From assembly GCF_042682545.1 (NCBI RefSeq), contig NZ_JBHUHQ010000006.1: a stretch of DNA of 64,000 bases; one strand, given 5' to 3'. The translations under genes and the position numbers were made by a program. Source of the stretch: Ornithinibacillus salinisoli (lineage in GTDB: Bacteria > Bacillota > Bacilli > Bacillales > Amphibacillaceae). Within the stretch, counting starts at the first letter, position 1. Every line of letters begins with the position of its first letter. Shown here piece after piece: positions 25,834 through 33,520 of this stretch. Below the pieces are notes generated by a model. The model did no database searches. It was not told where the DNA came from and saw only the letters and a program-made list of their open reading frames with translations.

Positions 25834-27186
25834 TTATCCAACAATTAATTTCTCTTTCGGATAGTGGTAATTAACAGCTGTTTTTTCATGATGGAATATA
25901 AAGATAAAAGAAAGAATTCCTATTCTTCCGATGAACATTAATGCAATAATAACTGTCTTTCCAATAGAGCTTAATTCAGGAGTTATTCCCATTGATAAGC
26001 CAGTAGTACCAAACGCAGAGCTTACCTCAAACATAATTTCCATTAAGGAAAATGGTTCGGTTTTTGTTAGAATTACTATTGCACTAAAACAAATGACCAC
26101 TGCTAGGAAACTTACAACGACAGACTTTCTAATATCGTCTTCATGTATTTCTCGTCTAAATACTTTAATATTCTTTTGACCTTTGGCAAATGACATGATA
26201 AGTAGTAGTATAACTGCAAATGTCGTTGTCCGAATCCCACCTCCAACAGAACTTGGAGACGCACCGATAAACATTAAAAAACATAATGCTAATAATGTTG
26301 AGGTGGAAAACAGACTAACATCCATTGTAGCTAAACCACCGTTTCTTGTAGTTGATGATTGGAAAAATGCATAGAAAAACGACTCATGCCAGCTTTTATC
26401 CGCAAAAAAATGATTGGCTTCGAAAAGTAGTATAACAATAGTTCCGAAAATCATTAGTGAAAAGAAAGTTACTGTTGTTAATTTCGTATATAAACTAAAA
26501 TGAGTACCGAATTTATTTTTATTTTTGATAAAATCCTTTAATTCCACAAGAACTGGAAAACCAATTGCTCCAAGTGTTAATAAAATCACGTTAACAATTT
26601 GCACGAAGTAATCTTTGGCAAACGGTTCAAGCGAACTACCCGTAATATCGAAACCTGCATTTGTTGTAGCACTGACAGAAGCAAATAAACCTTGTATAAA
26701 CGATTCTTGCCAGGTTGGAAAATAATCAAGAAAGTGAAAGTAGGTACCTAATATTATTGTCCCTACAAGCTCTATCGCAAGGATTATTATCAATATATGT
26801 TTCATTAGATTAACTAAACCAGATAAATTAGATTGGTTTTGATCTGTACGTATTAAACGCCTCTCCTTTAAACCAATTTTCTTTCCAATTATTAGCCAAA
26901 AAAAAGTACCCAAAGTCATAATTCCAATTCCGCCAAACTGAAGGATGAATAGTAAAATAAAGACCCCTGGTGTACTAAAAGTATCTGCGGTTGATACAAC
27001 TGTTAGACCTGTAACACTTATTGCACTTACTGCGGTAAATAAAACATCCAAAAAGCTCCAATTAACACCTGGATTTACTGTGATAGGTAAACTAAGTAAG
27101 CAAACAGATATTATTACAGCAATCACATAAAATAACACGATAATCTGTGCAGGACTTAAGTTATAATTTTTTAATCTTTCTATCAT
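25834..27186 (-). CDS. ktrB: Potassium uptake membrane subunit KtrB/TrkH family
   Basis: A 450-residue integral membrane K+ channel/transporter subunit that works with a cytosolic RCK gating protein (KtrA/KtrC). Four selectivity-filter P-loops are visible: SVTGLTVV, TTNAGFDITG, TTRNGGLAT and FGTTGLSMG. Other family segments are FGGIGIMTLGTFFWL and ASPSSVGGGIRTTTFAV. ATG 27186 with AAGGAG eight bases upstream is preferred to the TTG at 27204. No ktrA-like gene is adjacent, so the gating subunit must be elsewhere, as with B. subtilis ktrC/ktrD. A structured leader upstream resembles the ydaO/yuaA c-di-AMP riboswitch. Confidence 0.92.
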   Translation of the reverse strand: MIERLKNYNLSPAQIIVLFYVIAVIISVCLLSLPITVNPGVNWSFLDVLFTAVSAISVTGLTVVSTADTFSTPGVFILLFILQFGGIGIMTLGTFFWLIIGKKIGLKERRLIRTDQNQSNLSGLVNLMKHILIIILAIELVGTIILGTYFHFLDYFPTWQESFIQGLFASVSATTNAGFDITGSSLEPFAKDYFVQIVNVILLTLGAIGFPVLVELKDFIKNKNKFGTHFSLYTKLTTVTFFSLMIFGTIVILLFEANHFFADKSWHESFFYAFFQSSTTRNGGLATMDVSLFSTSTLLALCFLMFIGASPSSVGGGIRTTTFAVILLLIMSFAKGQKNIKVFRREIHEDDIRKSVVVSFLAVVICFSAIVILTKTEPFSLMEIMFEVSSAFGTTGLSMGITPELSSIGKTVIIALMFIGRIGILSFIFIFHHEKTAVNYHYPKEKLIVG

Positions 27187-27249
27187 AAGGTATTTCTCCT
27201 TCAATACTAATGTCTGTTTAAAATAAAAATATCTCGCATAATATTGTCC

Positions 27250-27400
27250 TTAGATAAACCTAGACCTTCCTCTTAAAATGCTTGCGTTGTTGGTTGCAAA
27301 ATTAGAGACCGTGAATATCACTTCTTACTTAGCAAAATACAACCAAAAGATTAAGTAAACTATCGCAAATAGTTCCACGGCTCAATCTTTGATTCTGTGA
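27250..27400 (-). promoter_or_regulatory. Candidate c-di-AMP (ydaO/yuaA-type) riboswitch leader of ktrB
   Basis: Minus-strand features in order are GAGCCGTGGAAC, a hairpin AACTATTTGCGATAGTT, TTAATC, a variable middle, then CAACCAACAACGCAAGC and GGAAGG. This follows the pattern I recall for the ydaO/yuaA class (GGGGAACC, UGAAUC, CUAACCUCGUAAGC, GGGAAGG). In B. subtilis that class precedes ktrAB. The core bases are diverged, so I give moderate confidence. Without a covariance search it is a candidate only. Confidence 0.45.
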
Positions 27401-27563
27401 TTATATAGTTTCTGATTATGTACGAGTTAATATGTTATAATCTACTCCTGTTTTATTTCCTTGTCAATAGCTCCATAGGTTTCTCGAAGGCTATATTTAT
27501 CCTGTGTTTATTCATTATTTTGTTAGTACTTATCTCTCTAGATAACTGGATCTGTTTTTATAC

Positions 27564-27600
27564 AAAAAAAACCGAGAAAGCATACATTTGTATGTTCCCG
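27564..27600 (-). terminator. Terminator of the PadR-2TM operon
   Basis: On the minus strand CGG..CATAC faces GTATG..CGG and is followed by eight T residues, about 60 bases after the 27661 stop codon. The stem contains internal mismatches. Confidence 0.6.
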
Positions 27601-27660
27601 ATTCTCCATTGGCGTATTTGATGAAAATCTACTATAAAGTCGGTGTGACGCCATTTGTAA

Positions 27661-28359
27661 TTAACTGTAGTTTTTTAATTCGTATGATTTGTGGGATATA
27701 TTCTTCTGTGCAGTTTCGGAATATAATTCTAGTTGTCTCTTATGGACAAAGAAATACATACTTAGTGGCCACCAAAGAACTACAAAGATTGGGTATATTG
27801 CCCAGATCTCATGTGGTGAAGAAATTGCATTTACACTGATAAAAAACACACTAATAAATATGGAGGCGTATATAGAAAATCTAACATATGCCTTTCTTTT
27901 CACATGATAAATTGTTAATGGCCACCATAACACTGCAAAAGCAGGGAATATCACCCATGGGTACTGGGGAGAAAGAAATAGATTTAAGACTAAATAATAT
28001 ATAATAATACTACCGCTTCCTATTATTGCCACTGGCATTGTTTGTGCCCGCTTCCCCAAAATTACAAGGATTGGATATATAGCAAGTGGCGCAACTGCAT
28101 ATAGAAACCACGGATACCCCGGCGTACTCATAAAGTTCTCTACAATTAGGTATATACTGATCCCCAGACTACTTAGAATGGAAAATAAAGTGTATTCCTT
28201 TTTCTTCATTAAATAAAAACCAATAGGAAACAATAACAATGCAATGGAAGGATATACGGACCAAATATATTTAGAACTAGTTATGAAGTTTATTGTTATT
28301 AAAAAAACAATAGTCATCAAACTACCTGCCACAACAAAACCAACATCATATTTCTTCAT
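27661..28359 (-). CDS. Multi-pass membrane protein with repeated 2TM units
   Basis: A 232-residue protein with about eight membrane helices. It is built from repeated helix pairs ending in similar motifs: YIWSVYPSIALLLFPIGFYL, YPWVIFPAFAVLWWPLTIY, and EIWAIYPIFVVLWWPLSMYF. The last two match the 2TM domain of the upstream gene (VIWFVYPVFAVLWWPLTMYF), so the proteins share an ancestral unit. It is third in the operon padR - 28371 - 27661. Its function is unknown; PadR-linked membrane proteins of this type often relate to envelope stress. Confidence 0.7.
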   Translation of the reverse strand: MKKYDVGFVVAGSLMTIVFLITINFITSSKYIWSVYPSIALLLFPIGFYLMKKKEYTLFSILSSLGISIYLIVENFMSTPGYPWFLYAVAPLAIYPILVILGKRAQTMPVAIIGSGSIIIYYLVLNLFLSPQYPWVIFPAFAVLWWPLTIYHVKRKAYVRFSIYASIFISVFFISVNAISSPHEIWAIYPIFVVLWWPLSMYFFVHKRQLELYSETAQKNISHKSYELKNYS

Positions 28360-28370
28360 TTAGTTCCCTC

Positions 28371-28778
28371 CTATTTTATTCGCTTCCAATTGAAGTACAT
28401 CGTCAACGGCCACCATAATACTGCGAATACTGGATAAACAAACCAAATAACATTCGGCGTATAATAGAAATTGATAAAAGTAAATAATGAAATGATCAGT
28501 ATACTTCCCCATATGGAAAACCCTAAGTTTAGTTTTGTGGTACGTTTCTTTTTAGCATTAGATGATTGATTAACGCCTAATTCCTTTCTTAGATCTTCAA
28601 TATCACCAAACTCAACAATTGCTTTATTAATTGCATCTTCTTCCTCTTTTCCTTGCTCCATTATATCCCATACTTTTTCTTCTAAATTTTGCAAGACCTC
28701 TTGCATAATTGCATTTCTTTGTTCACTCTCCGGTACATCTTTAAATAACTCGTTAACATGGTCTCTTAATTGCTTCAA
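28371..28778 (-). CDS. PadR-associated HAAS/permease-prefix and 2TM protein
   Basis: A 135-residue protein. The N-terminal ~80 residues (LRDHVNELFKDVPESEQRNA, KEEEDAINKAIVEFGDIEDL) are the helical 'permease prefix/HAAS' region commonly encoded next to PadR regulators. Two membrane helices with the WWPLTMYF motif follow. Its start overlaps the padR stop by four bases, so the pair is translationally coupled. The helical domain probably contacts the regulator or membrane partner; this is inferred from the family pattern. Confidence 0.8.
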   Translation of the reverse strand: MKQLRDHVNELFKDVPESEQRNAIMQEVLQNLEEKVWDIMEQGKEEEDAINKAIVEFGDIEDLRKELGVNQSSNAKKKRTTKLNLGFSIWGSILIISLFTFINFYYTPNVIWFVYPVFAVLWWPLTMYFNWKRIK

Positions 28779-29101
28779 TTTAATCCCTCCATAAATAAAT
28801 CAATAATCTCCTTTGTGACCTTCCATTCTTCCACCGTTTCTTTTAAAAATGCTTTTCCAAGTGTTGTAATTGTGTAATACTTCCTTTTCCCACCTTTAGA
28901 AACACTTCCAAAATATGACTCAATTAATCCATTTTTTTCAAGCCTTTGAAAAACAGCATATAACGTTGCTTCCTTAATTTGAAAACGATTATCTGTTCGA
29001 TAGCTAATTTCCTTAGAAATTTCGTAACCATACCTATCCTGTTCCATAACTAAACGCAAAATAATCGAATCCAAATGTCCACGAATTATATCACTTCTCA
29101 T
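28775..29101 (-). CDS. PadR-family transcriptional repressor
   Basis: A 108-residue winged-helix regulator. MRSDIIRGHLDSIILRLVME, GYEISKEI, ATLYAVFQRLEKNGLIESYF, and GGKRKYYTIT with LGKAFL are all classical PadR segments, and the C-terminal helix serves dimerisation. It is the first gene of the operon with 28371 and 27661. Inverted repeats immediately upstream (29126-29169) are likely its autoregulatory operator. Confidence 0.92.
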   Translation of the reverse strand: MRSDIIRGHLDSIILRLVMEQDRYGYEISKEISYRTDNRFQIKEATLYAVFQRLEKNGLIESYFGSVSKGGKRKYYTITTLGKAFLKETVEEWKVTKEIIDLFMEGLN

Positions 29102-29125
29102 TTCATTGCCACTTCCTTAAACATC

Positions 29126-29169
29126 ATTACTCTTTCTGATAGAGTAATCGTATCACTAAGTACTCTATC
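29126..29169. promoter_or_regulatory. PadR operator region
   Basis: ATTACTCT and AGAGTAAT form a perfect 8-bp inverted repeat separated by seven bases (29126-29148). A third half-site AGTACTCTATC follows at 29159-29169. The region lies 25-68 bases upstream of the PadR start codon. Confidence 0.6.
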
Positions 29170-29257
29170 TGTCAAAGTAATTTTTGGATATTTATTTTAG
29201 TTAATTATTATTCAACATTGTCATTACCAATTTTTGCAATAACAACTATAAAAAAAA

Positions 29258-29285
29258 ACTCTGCTCTTTTAATTAAGAGCAGAGG
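29258..29285 (-). terminator. Terminator following a T-box relic
   Basis: CTCTGCTCTT pairs perfectly with AAGAGCAGAG, and on the minus strand nine or more T residues follow. It ends transcription from the flavin reductase side. Confidence 0.88.
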
Positions 29286-29287
29286 GT

Positions 29288-29336
29288 GTTCAGCTTTCCT
29301 CCTCAGATTGGGTTTCTGTCTACTGAACATTCGCTA
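29288..29336 (-). other. T-box stem I relic or orphan T-box fragment
   Basis: This stretch aligns over about 45 bases with the ileS T-box stem I at 25638-25688. The shared segments are GTTCAGCTTTCCT, CTC, GA, GG, TTT, CTGT and ACTGAACATT in the same order. On the minus strand it is followed directly by a terminator hairpin, but there is no T-box core and no downstream synthetase gene. It lies about 50 bases beyond the 29388 stop codon. Confidence 0.7.
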
Positions 29337-29387
29337 TAGAATAGGATCTAAAAGAATTAGGAGTAGTATACTATCCATTAGTATTAA

Positions 29388-30095
29388 CTAATACCCAATT
29401 AAGACATCCTTTTTGATATTTCGTTTTGCAATACTGTGATTTCTTAAGTAAATAGAAATAGAATTTACCATTGACTTCGGTCCTGCTACATAGTACTTAC
29501 TATTGTTCTTATATAAAGTGGTTAACCTGTCTATCTCTTGATGTAAGTCATCCCTTGAATCGAGGTAAGTTACACTTATTGAAGTATTGTTAGCAATTTC
29601 ATCTAGTTCATCTTTATATATGTATGACTTTTTGCTATCCAAATAAAGAAGATGTATTGGCTCCTCAATGCCATTTCCTTCCGCTTCTATTTGCTTTACT
29701 ATCGATCGAAATGGTGTAATTCCCATTCCACCTGCAATTAGAATTGAAGGACTGTTATCCTCTAAATAAAATGACCCTACTGGCCCACTCATACTAACTT
29801 TCATCCCCTGTTTTAGTTCTAACATCGCTTTCTTAAAGTCACTTGGATCATCACTAATGCCTATTGTTATTTTAACAACATTCTCATTTGGAGCAGACGC
29901 CAAAGTGAATGGACGTGTAGCGTTTTTTATAGACTTATGAGTAATATTAAACAAACCATGTTGCCCTGCTTTCCAGTTTAAATCTTTCTCTTTTTCAAAT
30001 AGAAAGGTATATACACCTTCTGATTCTTTGTAGCTTTCTAAAAATAATAACTCTCTCTTTTTGAATATTGATAACATATCTTGAAAAAAACTCAT
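29388..30095 (-). CDS. FAD-dependent ferredoxin-NADP(H)-reductase-fold oxidoreductase
   Basis: A 235-residue flavin reductase with FAD and NAD(P) domains and no iron-sulfur domain. RPFTLASAP is the FAD-binding RxYSxxS-type motif. GPVGSFYLED follows, then the nucleotide motif IAGGMGITPFRSIV and the C-terminal YYVAGPKSMV. ATG 30095 has AAAAGGAG at good spacing, so the ~50-residue in-frame upstream extension is not used. The electron acceptor is unknown. It follows a frataxin-like iron chaperone gene, so a role in iron or redox metabolism is plausible. Confidence 0.85.
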   Translation of the reverse strand: MSFFQDMLSIFKKRELLFLESYKESEGVYTFLFEKEKDLNWKAGQHGLFNITHKSIKNATRPFTLASAPNENVVKITIGISDDPSDFKKAMLELKQGMKVSMSGPVGSFYLEDNSPSILIAGGMGITPFRSIVKQIEAEGNGIEEPIHLLYLDSKKSYIYKDELDEIANNTSISVTYLDSRDDLHQEIDRLTTLYKNNSKYYVAGPKSMVNSISIYLRNHSIAKRNIKKDVLIGY

Positions 30096-30195
30096 TTTCT
30101 TGTCTCCTTTTTTATAATTAGCTCCCCCATACTTATCTGAAGCAGTTAATTGCATTACGAATTCATCAAAAGAACATGGGTTTATCCCTTTTAAA

Positions 30196-30567
30196 TTATT
30201 TCCGCCAAAAAGTTGAACAGTCTGCCTTATCCAAAATATTATATTCAATCATTTTCTCAAGTAATGAGAAATCAACTGGACTATCCCATGGGAATCGTAC
30301 TAACATCTTGCTGTGATCATAACCAGCCTGCACAATTTCATCAGAAAAATGAATAATCCCTGCCCTTTCAGGGGCAACAGCCAAATGTTGCTTGGATACG
30401 CTAAAGCCAATAATATATGTGCCGTGATCGGTAAACATAGGTTGATTCCACGCAATTTTCGGTGTTAAATTTGGAAATTTATTAGTGACCCAAGCCAAAA
30501 CTTCCTCTGTTCGGTTGCGATGTTTTGGGTTATCAATCTGCGCTAAAAATTCATCAAAAACTTCCAT
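30196..30567 (-). CDS. Frataxin-like iron chaperone (Fra/YdhG, DUF1801 fold)
   Basis: A 123-residue protein of the YdhG/Fra family. In B. subtilis Fra is a frataxin-like iron donor to iron-sulfur and haem assembly. Typical segments are FDEFLAQIDNPKHRNRTEEV, PKIAWNQPMFTDHGTYIIGF, HLAVAPERAGI, and the end NILDKADCSTFWRK. ATG 30567 has AGGAGG at good spacing, and the long in-frame upstream region is ignored. It is followed 100 bases later by the flavin reductase gene on the same strand. Confidence 0.85.
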   Translation of the reverse strand: MEVFDEFLAQIDNPKHRNRTEEVLAWVTNKFPNLTPKIAWNQPMFTDHGTYIIGFSVSKQHLAVAPERAGIIHFSDEIVQAGYDHSKMLVRFPWDSPVDFSLLEKMIEYNILDKADCSTFWRK

Positions 30568-30876
30568 GTTGTTCCCTCCTAAAATAAAAATGATGTCTTC
30601 AGAGAAGTTCTTCAAACCCTTCTTTATTAAACTTCTCAAAGAGCTACTCAGACTCGTTCTTAAACAACACCTATTTCCAAGGTTATACTTAACAATTTGT
30701 ACATCGCTTTCATTTTTTTGAGAATTGGGTATTAAAAATCCTAAATATAGAAAGCGCAACAACAATTACTTTCTCACTCAAAAAACTTCATTTATTAAAC
30801 TCTTTCCCTCGATAGTCGATCTATTTAACTGCGTTTGCATTGTATTTTGTATCATTATTTCTACTAATAAAACAAC

Positions 30877-30897
30877 GGCCCAGTCCTATACTGAGCC
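30877..30897 (-). terminator. Terminator of the ArsR-SRPBCC operon
   Basis: GGCTCAGT pairs with ACTGGGCC (one G-T) and is followed on the minus strand by GTTGTTTTATT, about 60 bases after the SRPBCC stop codon. Confidence 0.65.
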
Positions 30898-30954
30898 ATT
30901 TGCTTTTTCCTATACGTTAGCTTAATACTAAAAAACAGGTTCAAAAGTTTAGTC

Positions 30955-31344
30955 TTATACTTCCTCTAACGCTTTTTTTAGTTTTTCAACCTTATCCGCC
31001 CAACCATATTTCGCCCCATTGAACGCTTGGTCTTCTTTTTCGAATCCAGTATGTTCGAGATGTAAGTAAGTTGTTCCACCCTCTTGCTTCAATGTCCATG
31101 TGACTATAGTGTTTATCGGACCACCTACCCATGTGTAAGATAACTTATAAGGTTCATCCACTACTAATACTTCACAATCTACAATTAAATTCCAATCATC
31201 ATTTCGAAATTGACTTTTATGTCCTACGATTGGTTTAAAGTTATTTTCCATTATCCATATTGCAAGAGTATCCGAATCTGTTAATGCGTTCCACACCTTA
31301 TTGATTGAACTTGAAAACTGAAAATCCAATGACAAATCTGCCAT
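30955..31344 (-). CDS. SRPBCC/AHSA1-domain protein
   Basis: A 129-residue START-like protein of the AHSA1 family. FQFSSSINKVWNALTDSDTL, CEVLVVDEPYKLSYTWV, TIVTWTLKQEGGTTYLHLEH, and YGWADKVEKLKKALEE are family hallmarks. These proteins have a hydrophobic ligand pocket but usually no known ligand. It starts three bases after the stop of the ArsR-type regulator, a very common pairing in Bacillaceae, where the regulator controls its partner. Confidence 0.88.
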   Translation of the reverse strand: MADLSLDFQFSSSINKVWNALTDSDTLAIWIMENNFKPIVGHKSQFRNDDWNLIVDCEVLVVDEPYKLSYTWVGGPINTIVTWTLKQEGGTTYLHLEHTGFEKEDQAFNGAKYGWADKVEKLKKALEEV

Positions 31345-31347
31345 TAT

Positions 31348-31671
31348 TTATTCCTCCTCTAATAATTTTTTTAAAAGTACCACTTTGTCTTTCCAAAATT
31401 TCTCATAAAAGGTTACCCAATCCTTAATTTCCCTTAAGGGAGCAGCATTTAGTCGATACCTTGTTTCCCTACCTACTTTTCGATCCGCAACTAGACCTGC
31501 TTCTTTAAGAATAGCCAAATGTTTAGAAACAGCAGTACGCCCCATTTGAAATTGAGCAGTTATTTCGTAAAGAGGTAACTCTTCTGCATCTGCCAACAAA
31601 CGCAACACCTTACGTCTTGTTGGGTCAGCGATGGCTACATAAACATCACGCTCTTGATTATTATCGTTCAA
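31348..31671 (-). CDS. ArsR/SmtB-fold winged-helix repressor
   Basis: A 107-residue regulator. DVYVAIADPTRRKVLRLLAD is the N-terminal helix pair, ITAQFQMGRTAVSKHLAILK the HTH with recognition helix, and GLVADRKVGRETRYRLN the wing. Canonical ArsR metal cysteines are missing, so it is of the non-metal, SRPBCC-linked subtype. TTG 31671 is preferred because AAGGA lies nine bases upstream; GTG 31677 is too close. Two palindromes occupy its promoter. Confidence 0.9.
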   Translation of the reverse strand: MNDNNQERDVYVAIADPTRRKVLRLLADAEELPLYEITAQFQMGRTAVSKHLAILKEAGLVADRKVGRETRYRLNAAPLREIKDWVTFYEKFWKDKVVLLKKLLEEE

Positions 31672-31693
31672 AATCACTCATCCTTATAAATTG

Positions 31694-31742
31694 GACACCA
31701 ATTAGTGTCTTTATTATATGACACCAAACAGTGTCCAGTCAA
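31694..31742 (-). promoter_or_regulatory. arsR promoter with two GACAC-N6-GTGTC operators
   Basis: The -35 TTGACT (31737-31742) and -10 TATAAT (31713-31718) are separated by 18 bases on the minus strand. Palindrome GACAC-N6-GTGTC at 31720-31735 lies within this spacer, and a second one at 31694-31709 lies just downstream of the -10. Regulator binding would occlude the polymerase. Confidence 0.8.
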
Positions 31743-32073
31743 TTTTTATTTTTGACATAATAGTATTTTTTTTATTCTCCTATCATCATGTATATAAGTT
31801 TCTTTACATTTTATTTATTCAATAGATTTATCTCAATTTCCTTAAATTTATTTAATCAGTTTCAACTAAGCCAATCCATCTGATTATGGCCAATGAATTT
31901 AGCACCATTGCCTTACTTTTTTCCACTAGGTGGTAAAGATTGTACCAGGAAATGACAGACGTTGACCACTGAATGCTTTTATATAATTAATGAGCACAGG
32001 ATAGATTAACTCTTGTATTACGTAGTAGACTCTTACTATGCAACAAGTGTATTTATTTTATCTATAAAACCTA
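31743..32073. other. Intergenic stretch, nothing supported
   Basis: About 330 AT-rich bases without a frame having a credible ribosome binding site on either strand, and no clear hairpin until the terminator at 32074. Confidence 0.5.
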
Positions 32074-32105
32074 AAAAAGACCACTTCTATCTAAAGTGGC
32101 CTTTT
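32074..32105 (-). terminator. Terminator of MFS gene 32118
   Basis: GGCCACTT pairs with AAGTGGTC around a 7-base loop and is followed on the minus strand by six T residues. Confidence 0.85.
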
Positions 32106-32117
32106 CCTGAAAGTAAA

Positions 32118-33335
32118 TTAATAGTTAGACTTGTAACTTCTAAATGTATGCCCTCTCCATAGAATGGAAAGAGCAATTATTAATCCAACAATAGAAAAGG
32201 ACAGAATGACTAATTGAATATCAAATCCTCTTGAAACGAGTAGAGTTACAGTTGCATAGGCAAGCGGATCAAACCCGTTCATGGCTAAAAAGACTATACT
32301 CATGACCCTTCCCATAATGCGGGGATCGGTATTTTCTTGTGCTGAAGCGAAAAATGGGATGGATACAAATGTCATGGTAAATCCAATTAAGAACGCTAAC
32401 GCTGTTAAAATATACAAATTAGGAATTTGACTAAAAGCTACAGCTACTATTAATGTCGCAATTAATCCTGCAATCGATGTTAATCCCCTACGGCGTATTT
32501 TGATCATACCGATAATTGCTGTGCTTATTAGCATCCCAACCCCTAAAGCAGCCTCAATGTAACTAAGATTAATAGGTGTCCCTCCATAAGTTTCCACTAA
32601 AATGGGGATTGCAATGGATATTGCTCCGAAGGCAAAAAAGTTTAACGTTATTAAAATTAAGATACCTGTAATTAAAAATCTACTTGCTTTTACATAGGAA
32701 AGTCCCTCTACGAAATCTTTAAATGGTGTTTGTTTTATTGTATTGACTACTGGACCTTCTTTTAAGAAAGGTGGGAACATAAAAAAGGCGGATAACAGAA
32801 CAAATATAGCTGAGACTAAATAACCTGCTGTTACTCCACCGATTTCCATGACACTCCCAGAGATAATAGGTCCAATAACAAAGCCAATTTGACCTAACCC
32901 TTGAATAATAGCATTTGCTTGTTTTATTTGGTTTTTTTGTACTATTTTCGGGATTAATGATGTTCCAGCTGGTCCAGAAAATGCATCTAATGTTCCAAAA
33001 ATGGACCCCAAAATAATCAGGTACAAAAATGTTAATTGATTTGCATTGTGCAATAAAAATATGATAACTAGCAGAACTCCTTGGATTGAACTCGTACTGA
33101 ACATTATTGTCGTCTTCTTGAATTTATCAGCAAGAACCCCTCCAAATGCCATCATAAGAATACGTGGCACAGTAATGGCAATAAGAATAATGCCCAATGA
33201 ACTAGCAGAATTTAAATCAGAGATGACAAACCAAGTTGTTGTCATAAAAAACATACTAAACCCTATTAGCGCCAAAAAGCCACCGATAAACAGAAATATG
33301 AAGGTACGATTCCGAAATAATGATTGTTGTTCCAT
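32118..33335 (-). CDS. MFS transporter, MerR-linked (drug efflux type)
   Basis: A 405-residue 12-TM carrier. The loop 2-3 motif is GGVLADKFKKTTIMF; GPAGTSLIPKIVQKNQIKQA, with NAIIQGLGQIGFVIGPIISG, is typical of Bacillus MFS exporters (EntS/MdtG-like branch). ATG 33335 is preceded by GAGAGG. The upstream in-frame extension to 33404 lacks a ribosome binding site. The divergent MerR-type regulator suggests inducible efflux of a small compound; substrate unknown. Confidence 0.83.
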   Translation of the reverse strand: MEQQSLFRNRTFIFLFIGGFLALIGFSMFFMTTTWFVISDLNSASSLGIILIAITVPRILMMAFGGVLADKFKKTTIMFSTSSIQGVLLVIIFLLHNANQLTFLYLIILGSIFGTLDAFSGPAGTSLIPKIVQKNQIKQANAIIQGLGQIGFVIGPIISGSVMEIGGVTAGYLVSAIFVLLSAFFMFPPFLKEGPVVNTIKQTPFKDFVEGLSYVKASRFLITGILILITLNFFAFGAISIAIPILVETYGGTPINLSYIEAALGVGMLISTAIIGMIKIRRRGLTSIAGLIATLIVAVAFSQIPNLYILTALAFLIGFTMTFVSIPFFASAQENTDPRIMGRVMSIVFLAMNGFDPLAYATVTLLVSRGFDIQLVILSFSIVGLIIALSILWRGHTFRSYKSNY

Positions 33336-33470
33336 AGATAACCATCCTCTCAAACTTATTATAGAACCAATCATAATTTGTGACGTAATGTCGTAAGCAA
33401 ACATTTTCTACTAAAAAATAGCCTGTTTTAAATTCGTTAATTTATCTTATCAAAACGTTTAACAAATGTA

Positions 33471-33501
33471 TTGATTGTGACCTTACGTAACAGTTTATAA
33501 T
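33471..33501 (+). promoter_or_regulatory. MerR-type promoter with 19-bp spacer
   Basis: TTGATT (33471-33476) and TATAAT (33496-33501) are separated by 19 bases, the over-long spacing characteristic of MerR-activated promoters. The spacer holds an imperfect repeat around TTACGTAA (33483-33490). It drives the MerR gene at 33521 and lies 135 bases from the divergent MFS start. Confidence 0.75.
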
Positions 33502-33520
33502 TCAGGAAGGAGGTATTAAC

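Noticed and set aside
27247..27266. Intrinsic terminator at the end of the ktrB leader
   Set aside because: GTCTAGG/CTAAGGAC pairs only over a few bases and no T-run follows immediately.
27418..27907. Plus-strand frames opposite the 2TM operon
   Set aside because: They are shadows of the 27661 gene and the leader, with no ribosome binding site.
30096..30248. In-frame N-terminal extension of the FAD reductase
   Set aside because: It overlaps the frataxin-like gene's 3' end and has no ribosome binding site, while ATG 30095 has a strong one.
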